Translations under genes and position numbers: made by a program
Shown: piece after piece, positions 52,588 through 63,911 of the stretch
How positions within the stretch are numbered: position 1 is the stretch's first letter
Layout of the letters: each line of letters begins with the position of its first letter
Notes under the pieces: generated by a model
The model's input: the letters and a program-made list of their open reading frames with translations, nothing else
What the model was told of the DNA's origin: nothing
The model's database searches: none
Assembly (NCBI GenBank): GCA_900239685.1
Contig: OENT01000012.1
Span: 350,825 to 414,824, forward strand
Source: Rotaria macrura
Taxonomy: Eukaryota; Rotifera; Eurotatoria; Philodinida; Philodinidae
Length of the DNA stretch: 64,000 nt
Direction: 5' to 3'

Positions 52588-52589
52588 TA

Positions 52590-55027
52590 AGTATTTTTCT
52601 GTTCATCCTTCTGTATCAAAATGGATGATTCATGATGACAGGATAGAAAATACTTATTGTATGAACAAAGATGGGNCCCTCTCTAATTTGGCAGCAATAG
52701 TCTTTACTTCATCATGTAAATGTTTTTTGTCTCATGAAACCTGTAAGTATTGTATCTTGTCGGTAGAGATGGTCTATAGTTTAAGATTCTTACATACTAA
52801 AATAGTTCTCTGTTACTTTTCAATCTTGTAAAGTTATGTTAAATGTTCTGCCTTCACAGAGCTATCCTTGTTATTGAATTCATTTATATATATATATATA
52901 CGAAATGAAGCACAATGTTAAATAAAATTAGTCGTTCGTTTCTAAGTGAGTCTTGAAATTTCTTTTTCTTATTCTTGTATGATTTCGTGAATCAAGTCAC
53001 TAAATTCTTTCTTTAAATTTTTATCAAATCTTTCGAATAGTTAGAGCAATATTTTAGAATACTTGTTTTCAATCCTTACGAATATCAGAAATATTACTAA
53101 ACATAATATTGCAAAAATAGAACTACATCGCAATCTAAACCATTAATACTCATATTTAATCTCTGCTGCAATCAATTTACTCCAAATCATTCGTCAATTA
53201 AAATGAATTTCCGAAATTGATTTCGTTATTTACGGGAAATTCGTCCACTAGCGTTGAAATAGTCACTCATGAAAATACATTCGTTGGGAATAAATTCTTG
53301 ACAAGTGTTGAAACAACTATTGAATGAATACATACATATAGATGCTTTGACAAGCGGTCGATATTCTAACAAATTTTCATTTTTTCTAAGCGGCAACTGT
53401 TATGTGTATCTGACAATCATAATCATTATCCTACAAAAAGAAACATTTTTTCAGAAAATGACAAGAATCTGTTCAAAACTTTATTTCTTGGCGTTTTTTT
53501 TCCAGTCCATTACAGTGGCACGTAGTTTATATGCTCCTGTTGACAGTATTCGAGAAGAAAGCCGAATGTAGTTAGTATCCTTTTGTATTTCATAACTATT
53601 TTTCAACACAAAATACTGCTATTACTATTAATTTCTATGATTTAGCTATGGGATCGCTATCGTTGCCCCAACTTTCACGCACATTTATTATTCCAAATTT
53701 AAATTCTTTCATATTTCGAGTTCAATACTTCCGTGTGAGATAGTACTATCGGTTTGGGTTTTCGTTGCTTCGAGTCTTGATAATTTATCTACATAACTCT
53801 CTATAGATGTAGTTAACTGTTTTTCTTGTAGCTTTGACGATTGTTGTCTTATGTTCGTACTATTTTTTCCTATTAAAAACAGAACTATCCATATGGATTT
53901 CTATTAGTCTGCTACTGAAATACTTAAAAGTACATTGTATTATCCTTTCAAAGCACTATGTACAGGACATTCTCTATTGAAATAATTTTTCGCTAGAAAC
54001 TTGAAAGTCGTTCCGATCCATGTTGCGTGTATATTTAATGATCCTTATAAAAGTGGTTTGTATTAATTGCTGATTTTCGTTTCTATAGCAGGATATTATT
54101 TCGTATTTAAATATTATCATGTGAACACCTGCATATTTGACATGAATTGCGATTAAGCTATTCAATTTTTAAGTCGATCTGAAATGTCTCCAATCTTCTT
54201 TAAATTTTCATTTGTAAAGAAAATCACTTAAGTTTTATTTTAATGCGATATTATCATTCTAAGTTGAAACAATTATTTTCAGCAAGCAGATGTATTGACG
54301 TCACTACAAAATGTAAATTACGGGTAAAAAGAGTCAGTCAAGGACATTTTTCGCTTTTCTACCCAATTATCATTCCTTGTAAGAGATTCATGGGTTTTTT
54401 GTTCTAATATAGCCAATGATATGAGTTTCAGCCAGAAAGTGAGATAGAAACAGACGAAAAACGATGATAAATACTGCACAATTACTGCTTTAACTAAGAG
54501 ATAAAACCCACAATAGTTTTAATAGTAAAGGATAGAGAAATTAATTTTTGATAGGAGCTGTCTTAAATTTTGCTTTTAAAGCGGTTCGTCAATGATACAA
54601 AATATTATGACAGGGTGCGGGCTGCTTCCTACTACGAATGTGTATGTCGTAGATTCGATGAGTAGTTAGGCTCTTTATGAATATCATCAATTGTTTCCAT
54701 TGCCATCGCAGGATGTTTTCGTTGATTGCGTAGGCTATATTGTATGTGTATGCATTGGAGAATAGAGTTATGGATATGTACCTTTTTCGAATTTTTGAAA
54801 ACATACTCAACTATAAGTGACAGCATATAATCGTCATGCTCAATTACACATATATGATTGGATAGACTACTGCAGTAGAAAAGAAAACATCATTTTTTTT
54901 TCTTGTTCTGATAGCTGATTAATGAAGGCATGCGTGTCAACAAAGAAGTATTGAATAACATTCATTTCATAGAAAGAACCAACATCAGTTACATCTATTG
55001 ATTTCGTTTAAAGTTATATTCCCAATC
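52590..55027. other. intergenic upstream of nuclear receptor 4
   Basis: AT-rich, with an ambiguous base at 52676 and a TA run at 52884-52901. A 37-codon frame at 53458-53571 begins with a signal-peptide-like stretch but is too short to call. No gene supported. Confidence 0.5.
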
Positions 55028-56260
55028 ATGAAGAGAAGAAAACGAATGAAGAAATCTGTCAAAATATCGCCCAAGGAATGTCGTATATGCGGTGATGTGG
55101 CACGGGGTTTCAATTTCAATGTTATGAGTTGCATGCCCTGTAAAGCATTTTTCCGGAAAAATGCACATAAAAAATCGGTGAGCTTTACCATGATTAGAAG
55201 GCAACTAAAATTTTTATGCTCTCATAATTGATTTAGCTCTTGACAATTTGCCAGTTTGAAAAGAATTGCAAAATAACAAAAAGAACACGCAGCTACTGTT
55301 CATCATGTCGTTTAAAGAAATGTTTTGCATTAGGTATGAATCCTGGCATGATTCAAAGAATTCCTCAACCTCGTACTGGTTCAATAAAAAGTAAACACGA
55401 AAATGAAACAGACCAGAAACGTACTAAATTACCACAAGTAATCTCACTTTTAGGCTTTTTCTTCGAAATAAACTGTCTAGTTTTTTAATCTTGTTGAATA
55501 GCCACTACCACTGAGTCTACTTCGAAATGATCGCTCAACACTGTCAACTAGTGAATGGACTCTTCTGTCGAATTTACTTCATACATTTGATAACCGACAC
55601 GTCTATCTACAAGTTCAGAATTCTGTTAATCAGTTATCTTCACTGCCACCCAAATTACGTTTGAAACCATCTGAAATCGCTAATCTTATTGGTCAGCTGT
55701 ACAATGGTGTTCGACCACTTGTCGAACGTTCACCAGACTTTCATTCCTTAGCAATTGACGCTCGGCAAACTATCATTAAACATAATTTGTATATCACTGG
55801 TGTCATGAATGGATTTTTCTTATGTTATCAACTGAATATATTAGATAATATGTCTGTTCTCAATGGTTTCAATCAGATGTATGGCTCTGACTATATGGTA
55901 CAATGNCATCGAAGTATGGAACGATATGATACCAACGGAATTCTAATGAAAGTTATGATGTTTATAATGATGTTCTCTAGCAATTGTTCAATAGTTACTT
56001 ATGATGGTGAAGGACTTATTTCAATAATGACAAACGAAATGACTCTTGTTCATATTCAAAATCTATATGTTACGATGTTTTGGAAATATTTAGTCTACTT
56101 ATATGGATTCAAAGAAGCAACAATTCGATATAGTAGGATAGTAAAGAGCATCGTCGATTTGCTTCATATGCAAAACATGAGATCGTCGAATGAAACTCGT
56201 ATTCGTATGATGGATAGTATAGTAAAAGAAACAGAACGTCAATTGGTAATCGATGGATAG
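55028..56260 (+). CDS. nuclear receptor-like transcription factor (paralogue 4)
   Basis: Predicted nuclear receptor of 369 residues. Exons 55028-55177, 55237-55437 and 55502-56260, GT-AG, phase 0. Finger 1 is CRICGDVARG...CMPCKAFFRKNA, the most divergent P-box of the four (Pro in place of Ser, Ala after Lys). Finger 2 is CQFEKNC...YCSSCRLKKCFALGM. A basic N-terminus (MKRRKRMKK) may serve as a nuclear localisation signal. Exon 3 is almost a copy of paralogue 3 exon 3, including silent sites, up to about 11 bases past the stop. Base 55906 is ambiguous; in paralogue 3 that codon is TGT (Cys). An ATG at 54998 would add ten residues; 55028 was preferred because it gives the 150-nt exon 1 shared with paralogues 1 and 2. 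Confidence 0.9.
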
Positions 56261-57000
56261 ATCATCTTTGCTGACGTGTCCAAATGGTGACAGATTTTAT
56301 TCATTTTTTTTGTCCTTTCAATTGTCATGAATAGTGAGACCTAAACAAAAGATAAAATGTCAACGAATATGGTGCCTTTGTCATTATTATTATTTGTTTC
56401 CTAAATTAATAGTCTTAAACGAAAGAATAATAATGTGTTGAAAATAGAATAAATTCAATACAAAGTATAAAATAATAGTCGTTGAAAAAGAAAAGAAAAG
56501 AGCAGTTTTTATTGTTAAAATTAGATGTATGAAGGTTGATTCTACTCTAGTCAGAAAATACTAAAATAAGTTTTAGTTTTTTAATAAATAATGAGTGTGG
56601 CAAAATAAGTGACTGTCCGAATACTTTTTATCATATTCTTTATCATTTCTTTTCCAACAACCGCCGACTCAAAATGAAAAGACGCACGATTCAATTCTCT
56701 TAAGAATGCCATAACGAGTTTTTCAAGATTGTGTCATAGGAGAAAAATCAGGTTAATAATACTTCCAAGTGTCAACAAGTACAACTTTCAAATACAAAAC
56801 ACAGTTGACTCCTGTTTATATTTTGGACGAATTTCTTCTATCGAAGTAACGGAACATCTCATTATGTAACGATTCAAGAGCTCTGTATTTAAATTATATT
56901 AAAAATAACAAACTGTAATCTCTGCAATTTATTGTTTTGTAGTATTTGGAGGAAAATGAATGTTAGATCACAATTGAACGTCAAAATTTCAATATAGGTT
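56261..57000. other. intergenic after nuclear receptor 4
   Basis: No gene. AATAAA at 56448-56453 is a plausible poly(A) signal for receptor 4. The 3' end of the minus-strand LINE should lie near the right edge of this interval but could not be fixed. Confidence 0.4.
56448..56453 (+). terminator. candidate poly(A) signal of nuclear receptor 4
   Basis: AATAAA, 188 nt after the stop codon. No equivalent was found at the same distance after paralogue 3, whose 3' flank is unrelated. Confidence 0.4.
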
Positions 57001-57199
57001 TAATATTTATTGCTATTAACTGTGTGTGTGAGTTATTGTGTTATTAGGAAGAAAAGAATGTATGAGTAGAGGAAAGTAGACGCTCGGTTTCGATCTCTAC
57101 TCATTTTCAAGATGTTAGATAAGCAGATTTTTGAGTTCAATAGAGAAAAAAAGAATTTAATTTTAAGTAAAGTCATTGGAGAAAAGTTCGTATAGATGA

Positions 57200-59930
57200 T
57201 CCAAATTATATTTGTTGTATTCAGTATTAGTTGAATTATTACATTGTTTTGTACATCTGTTCGGGTGACCACTTGGTAGTGCAATAATAAAGTGTTCTTC
57301 TTCAGTCTTTAGTGGCAAGTACAGATGCATAGAATTTGTGAGAGTTTAATGTTCGAGAAGATCAGGTTTGACAGTCAATCAGTGCTTTATCTATGAAGCA
57401 ACCAGAAAATTGTTTGAAGCGTGTTGCAGCTGTTTGAAAGATTGAATGACTTTGAATATTGTCGTCACACGTATAAAACGAATTAAAAATTAGCTGATCT
57501 AATCTGCCCGTTTGCTGTTTCGATGATTGTAATAGTGAAAATAAATGCATTGTAAACTAGTGTACGTCTTTGGAATGAGGATGCATAAGAACAGTTGATA
57601 TATGTTAATACAGTGAAGTTCGTCTGAATTTCTTGAGTATTTTTGTTTTCAGTGTTTCTGAAAAGATGGTCATTCATCAACGTAGACACCCAAATACATA
57701 TTTGAAGAGAATTGTACCTTGGATAAATTGTTGATAGAGATTAAATATCAGACGTAGGAGTGTTACACGTCAATGAATCAATTGCCACTGCTTTTTAGTG
57801 TTGCTAATTGGCTATTTCCATTTACCTGTATAAATTTGTAGTTCTTTCATGAATCATTGGCCTAGTTTTTGCATGTTTTCTTTGAAAATATGACCTTTTC
57901 ACTGAGGAGAAAGCTGTCTTTATCAGAACAAGTTCATCTACGTACAAGGAAGTATGAGTAACATGTGTGATTTCTAGAGGTAGTCTACAATGAAACAGAA
58001 GAAACAAAAGCAGTCTGAGACATATAAAACTTGAGGAACTCGTTTGTCGATATTGAAAATGCTTGAAGTAATTTCTTAGATATCAATGTAACATTTTTTA
58101 TTCCTCATGTATTCCATGATGAATTGAGCTAATTCTCGAGGACAATTCATTTTACATAATTTAAAAATTAAACCATCGAGTCAAAGTTAGTTGACCGAAG
58201 ACTCTAGTAAAATCTATGTATCGTACGAGTGAAACTTGATATTGAAGAAGACCTGCTGTATTATCTTACAGCAATTGTATGATGCATGTTTTGGTGAAAT
58301 AGTTTTGTCCAAAACCAGATTTTTCTTTACGAAGAATGTCATTTTTTTTGTATCTACTAAAGCATATAGATAAGGAAACATCTTTCGTACACTTTCCTTC
58401 AATATTAAACATGGTAAGTGAGATTTGAGGAGACGAACTGATTGAATGATACCAATAATTTGAAATACGAAGGATTGCAATGGAAGATCTAATAGTTAAT
58501 CAAAAAGTGATACTTTAAATTCGTTAACATCTTAATTTTGAATAGGAGTTTGAATTTATCTGAAAATTGTTCAATAATGTTCAGCAGTATGATAAAGCAT
58601 GTCAGTAGGTTCTTTTAATATTGAATCATCTATTTTATTTACATATCATTTAATAGGAGACCTTCAGTTATTACACAGAACTCGAGTATGTTGCCACAAG
58701 CGGTCAGTATTCTGTGACTCGAGATAGAAGTAAAATTCTTGGCATTGAGCTCTCTTTATCATTCTTAACTCAAAATGAAAATATCGATTCATTGAGAAAA
58801 GCAAAATCTGGTATTCGTAAAGTTTAGTTAACCGACAACGATGAAATCTTTTACTTCTGTATTTGATTATATTCAGAAGATTATGGAGGAAGACTTGATC
58901 CATATTTTTCTAATCATATGACACCTGATACATATTTCTTGTGATGCAACATAAAGTTGCTCATAAAACGTAAATAAAATCGCTTAGGCTGTGTTTCATA
59001 TGTATGTTCGTCGGAGATCAAGAGAAAGGGTTGTTTCAGTTCTAAAATGCAGCTAACAATCTTTCAATCGACGTTTTTTCACTTAAGATACATTGGTACT
59101 GTTGAGAAAACATGACGTAATACTCCAAAAGACAGGATAATAATCGGATGACTTGAATTGTTTGTGGTCGGTGACAATAATTTCAGATAATAATGAATAT
59201 GTAACTATGATGATGCTGATGACACATTAAGCGCGATTTGATGTTATGATTATGGAGAATTATAAATCTTCAAGTTTTTCGTCGTATCAATTCACTCATT
59301 CAACTGATTACCATTCATATTCATAGTTACATCAATCAAATGCGGTTTCCTTGCTCTAAAGTCACCATTAAGAATTGAATTTTTACTATATTTATCCAGA
59401 TGATTGAAGATATTTGTGCGTAAAACTACTGACAGTGGAAGATAGAAAATTGTGACAGTTTATCTTTGGTTTTTATTGAAGATATTAATAACATTCGAAT
59501 TCTCGATCTGTTTAAATTCAGAGACAAGTTGATGATGGATTACGTGAGTAATGACTAAACAAATACCACAGATTTCATTTGATCCACGTTGCGATATTAG
59601 ATTATGTAATGTGATTCGAAAAAAACTAGCTAGTCGATTATCGGAGTCATTGTTGAAATGAAGACCATTTACTGTTTAGAGCAAATTCAGTCAACGAGAT
59701 CTTTAAAATGATTGTGTTGTGTTTACGTTCGAAGTGGACTTGGTGTCGAAGAAACATGTCACATGTGTAAATTTACAGTCAGAAGATTCGATTGTATTTG
59801 ACAAGCATTCGGAAGTTCTTGTAGTTGAGAGAGTGCTGATTAATGTTTATCAGTCAAGAGGAAAGATTTTGTTTCAGCTCATGTGCAATAATATTGACAA
59901 CGAATTCTAATATGGTTATTAGACAAGGGA
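57200..59930 (-). pseudogene. LINE ORF2 (reverse transcriptase) remnant
   Basis: The remnant of an endonuclease/reverse-transcriptase polyprotein. Seen in order on the minus strand: a piece before the RT (ESQNTDRLWQHTRVLCN, near 58690-58740); the RT motif A relic YIDFTRVFG at about 58195-58225, where the family has F-x-D-x-x-K-A-F-D; then NCPRELAQFIMEYM; the motif B region with KRVPQ in place of KGVPQGS; the motif C relic LYVDELV at about 57927-57947, where active enzymes have YADD; and a downstream block YLGVYVDE then a Phe-Gln-Lys-His segment, typical of the thumb. Stops and frame changes fall between nearly all blocks. The endonuclease domain was not recognised. Inactive. Confidence 0.82.
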
Positions 59931-59964
59931 GAACTTGAATGTTAATGAGATGGTCTGAGATAAA

Positions 59965-60860
59965 TTATTGGTGTGTAGCTGTTGCATATTGTTGTTCAAG
60001 ATGACTCAAGCGTTCTACAAGAATATCTTGAGATTTATTAATTTCGTCATTTAGTGCTATAATAATAACAGGTGATTGATCAGAGTGCTGGATTGATGAT
60101 GATCGAGTAATTGCCTTTGTTTGATAATTTAAATCGATTTACGGTGACATTATTTAGAAAATATTAGAATATAGTGTAGCAGAGGAAGCAAAATAATTGA
60201 AAGTAGTAGAGCTGATTGTTGCTTCAGTAAACTATTGTTACTACTTATGGTAATATATTTTTACTAAGCATTCGAATGTTCCAGTCATGTGTAAACCCGC
60301 ATGATTTGCACACTTCATAGGATTAAGGTGAGTTACTTTACAAGGGTGACTTTTTCTCCACATTTGAGTTCATTTACTAAATTATTTAGTTTATGGCCAA
60401 ACTGTTGACATTTAATGTAATGCTGGATACAAGGAACTGGTTCATAAAGTACTTTTGGATATCTAATGCTGTCAATATAAATGAAACCGATGTTGAAGAA
60501 TCGATTGAATTTTGCTTTGAGAATGAAAATTAGTTCTAATCCGAGAAGTAGGTGGACTATCATGAAATATACGTATTGCCATGTCTGTTGCTGGAAACCG
60601 TTCAGCTATAACAGATTGAACTGTACTAATACTGCCCAAGCAAGAGAAATGCGATTAACAATTATAGAATATGATAGTGAAGTTCGAAGAAGAAAACTAA
60701 CTTGGAATGTTAAGTTACAAATTAGACTGGCCCAAAAACCGTGCTATCAGAGCATTTCATAAATTGATGAAACATTGACATAGAGTAATGGAATATGTTT
60801 CGATGAAAATATGCTTAGAACAGAAAACAACAGTTATGTTTAGATCATTGTTGTGTTAAA
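59965..60860 (-). pseudogene. LINE ORF1 (zinc-knuckle protein) remnant
   Basis: The remnant of the RNA-binding ORF1 protein of the LINE. The best-preserved part is at 60333-60563: an RRM-like stretch ending IYIDSIRYPKVLYEPVPC, then a decayed zinc knuckle (KCQQFGHK) and a second Cys-Gly piece (KCGEK). After a frame change comes a third knuckle relic, with HAGLHMTGTFEC. The C-terminus, LNDEINKSQDILVERLSHLE, looks like a coiled coil and ends in TAA at 59965-59967. The upstream boundary is uncertain. Confidence 0.72.
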
Positions 60861-60900
60861 CAGTAGCGTTTTGGGTGGATCTCCAAATGTAATTTTACAT

Positions 60901-61268
60901 GGTGCCAGTTGTGATCTCTTGGTCTTTGGATTTGTGTTATCGTCTAAAAACCACTGAGATGAACGATTTGACTGTGAAATTTGCTGCCAAGTTATTATCC
61001 ATGGATTTCAACTTCATTCATTGGTACAGAAAAGTTTTTGAATTATTATTGCAAGTTTTTATGAGTAGATCAATGAGAACGAATTCAGCACTTATTCATG
61101 ATGAATTTGTTTTAGCGGAAATACATTCTATGTTGATTAAACTTAAAATTATTAAAGATGAATGGCCCCGAGTATTATGATACAAAGAACAGCTACGAAA
61201 ACTGTTAAGAACTGAAAAATTTGTCAATCTGTGTTGAATATAACTATAACATGTTTTTTTTCGATATG
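60901..61268. other. unassigned flank of the LINE
   Basis: Between the ORF1 remnant and the foldback element. It may include the 5' end of the LINE. A plus-strand frame at 60899-61180 is an antisense shadow or chance; no product recognised. Confidence 0.35.
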
Positions 61269-61497
61269 ATAACCCAGCGAAAAGATGTCGAATTGTAACG
61301 GAATCTTTTTGCAACAAAATTAAAATAACAATCAACTAAAGTCGACATAAATCAACGATAATTGAATTTTTTAATCCAAAATTTTGTATTAAAAAACTCA
61401 ATTACCGTTGATTTATGACGATTTCAATTGCCTGTTATTTTGTTTTTGTTACACAAAAATCAGGTTACAAATTGTGCATTTTTTTTCACGGGGAAAA
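61269..61497. repeat. foldback hairpin element, about 230 bp
   Basis: Two arms of about 110 bp are inverted copies of each other around a short loop near 61375-61390. The inner about 35 bp pairs best: CATAAATCAACGATAATTGA in the left arm corresponds to CATAAATCAACGGTAATTGA on the opposite strand of the right arm. The match continues outward with small gaps through AACAAAA...AAAATAAC and out to CCCAGCGAAAAGATG against CCCCGTGAAAAAAAATG. It could be a foldback MITE or a source of double-stranded RNA. No target duplication was identified. Confidence 0.75.
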
Positions 61498-63885
61498 TGA
61501 AAAAAATAATATAAGCATGTTTCGAATGTCATTCAGAGACGTTTTCATGTACACGTAAAACTTACGTCCACGATGAGACAATGTGAAATGTACTTTATAA
61601 GAGCGGAATAGTTCGATAGCGACACACTTCTGCCAAAAGAGGAATGAGCACTTGATGCTCTCTCGGCTATAGTACTGAATATGTTCACTGATTTGTCTTA
61701 TCTTGTAATGAAGTTATTTTCATCCAGTGTATGTACATACACACTTCGTTTCTGAAACATAGGTACGATGCATGATTCTTGCTAAATACAACTGGAAAAC
61801 AAAAACTCTTCGTAGGTACTTGATTATTTTCGAAAGTCATTGAAACTTGAAATTTATTTCTACTTCATGAAATTGTTTTGTCTTTCTCTAACGGTGAGCA
61901 TCACATTATTTGATGGTTCACAATTAACATATCAAAAAACGCTTAAGATAACGACGATAGAATTCAATTCCTTGGTAAACTACTACCGTATATTTTCTCA
62001 CTATCACATTATTTCTTGTCTCGAGTAAACAGCAAAAGAATTTTTCAAACATAATCATCAACAAAAACTGCGATCTGACAAATATTTTTGATAAGAGTTC
62101 TTAACCATACGTTCATGTGAATCTATACTTTTATGAGCGGTAGACTGAATTTCCGTGAATTTCAGATAGGATTATCATTATTGAAATATGAACAAAGTAG
62201 CTCCGTCATAAATGTGAGAAAATTAGATGTGGATAAACATTCTCTTTTGTCATTGATACATTGTGCATTTTTTAGAATCGTTATTGGAAAACTGGAGTCA
62301 CTTTTTCAATATTCTCGACTCAATGCACCAATACATTATAGTAACATTTTCTTTTTGTATCTGCTTTATATCAAAAGTAAATTGAAATACAAGAACAGAA
62401 ACGATTAAACAGAGAACTGAATCTGAAGGGAAGAATGAATATTAGATAAAAAGATCAATCAACTGTTAGCATTCGTGAAGGTAGACTGCATAACTATACT
62501 TTGTGAATGAATTCTCTCGCTTCATTCAACTGGTAGAAGATAAAGAGAAGCCTTGTTTGGACCATACTCGCAATATGCATAAAGAATCTCTATACATTCA
62601 GAATTATTATTTGCATTCAATCAATTAAAAATCATTGTGACAAAGAAATGAACGATTCAATAGTTTATCACTTACGAAAACGAATACATTATCGACAAAG
62701 ACTTATTTGTTAACAAACCACAACATCCGACTAGGTCATGTGGTACTCTGTCGAGTTAAGCTTGATGTTTTTGGCACAAAATCTGTTTCATAATCATGAG
62801 ATTTATTCTTCAGAAAAATAATGTTTAAAAAAATTTAAAATCTATGAAGCCAAATAAGAATATTGATTCAAGTCAATCACAAAAGACCATGCTTTTGCTT
62901 AGCAGTGCACAAGAAAGTCGAAGATATTAGAACATCATGTCAAAATACATATACTAAATATGGAATTATGATACTTCTCTTTTGGCATCTACTTCAAAAT
63001 ATCGTGCATATTTTGGTTGGCATGACTTAATTTGAGGCATGTTCACATAAAATAAGGATAGATTCACAATCTTATCTCTCACATCGTCTGAAAAGGTGTT
63101 TTCCTTGAAGAGCAATTTATTCTTGGTCTCATTCAGAGTTGAACCGAAGAGATATAATCTTCTCAATGTGTAAGTTCGACAGTACAAATCAACTACTTCG
63201 ATTATCAAGTGATGATATAACTATATGTATCAGTTTCATACGTAATCGAAGGAAAGTTCCTATGAGATTTAGTTTTTAATTGAATTCTAAACAACGTCAA
63301 CGATCAATGTATGAAGATAAAAATCTTTTCGTAATGTTGTGAATACAATATATTCATATTCAGGTTAGAATAATCTTGCAGAATATCATGCTGATCATCG
63401 AATGAATCGTTACTTTCTTTCAGCATGTTAATGACTATCAATAAAACAAGAAGTGTGTGTATGCTTTGTTTTAACGGTAATCTTTTTACGATTTTTTTTC
63501 TAGTTGGTATTCTTACATAACTTTGAAACAATTGAAAACCACTTATTATTATCAGTACTCGTCTTTGCTATAATAAAAAATCACGACACGTGAATATTTC
63601 AAACAACTCTTGCATTGTACTTCTTTAGTACTCTGCGAATAATTCGACTAATGATGAAAATAAACACCTTGTGAATTAGTTCTATGCAGACAGTAGTATC
63701 CCCAAGGATTCTCAGTTATTAACAACGATCGAGATTGATCTTTTGCTCTTTCTTAACAGCTTCGATTGAAAATAGACGAACTAATTTTTAAGTGAGACCT
63801 CAAAGAACTGCGCAACTAATTTAAATGTGTTGTGAAATACTTATGCAGTTGCATCATCGTGAATAAATACATCACAAGCGTACAA
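61498..63885. other. intergenic, no gene recognised
   Basis: AT-rich. Open frames at 62133-62408 (+), 62966-63208 (-) and 63304-63531 (-) have plausible lengths but no recognisable domain and no flanking splice partners. The 62966-63208 frame, with NMPQIKSCQPKYARYFEVD, reads most like protein and could be a relic. Confidence 0.4.
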
Positions 63886-63911
63886 TTAAGGGGGGGCTGG
63901 CCCCCCCTAAA
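63886..63911. repeat. G7/C7 palindrome, possible element edge
   Basis: TTAAGGGGGGGC and its near-perfect complement GCCCCCCCTAAA are separated by TG. The arms pair at 11 of 12 positions. It is the most GC-rich palindrome in the window and begins at a TTAA. It may be the terminus of an element running off the right end; the window stops 89 bp later, so this cannot be tested here. Confidence 0.4.

Larger units (their letters stand above)
57000..60900 (-). mobile_element. decayed non-LTR retrotransposon (LINE)
   Basis: On the minus strand the order is ORF1-like remnant (about 60860-59965), then ORF2-like remnant (about 59930-57200), as in jockey/CR1-type LINEs. Many stops and frameshifts interrupt both. 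The reverse-transcriptase blocks appear in the right order and spacing on one strand, so the identification does not rest on one motif. The outer limits are approximate: no poly(A) tail, 3' repeat or target duplication was found. The family cannot be named from the sequence alone. Confidence 0.8.

Noticed and set aside
53458-53571. 37-codon frame with a signal-peptide-like start, possible secreted peptide
   Set aside because: Too short, with no processing sites or homology. It may equally be a fragment with an internal acceptor.
62966-63208. 80-codon minus-strand frame
   Set aside because: Reads somewhat like protein but has no recognised domain or flanking splice sites, and it starts only at a TTG.
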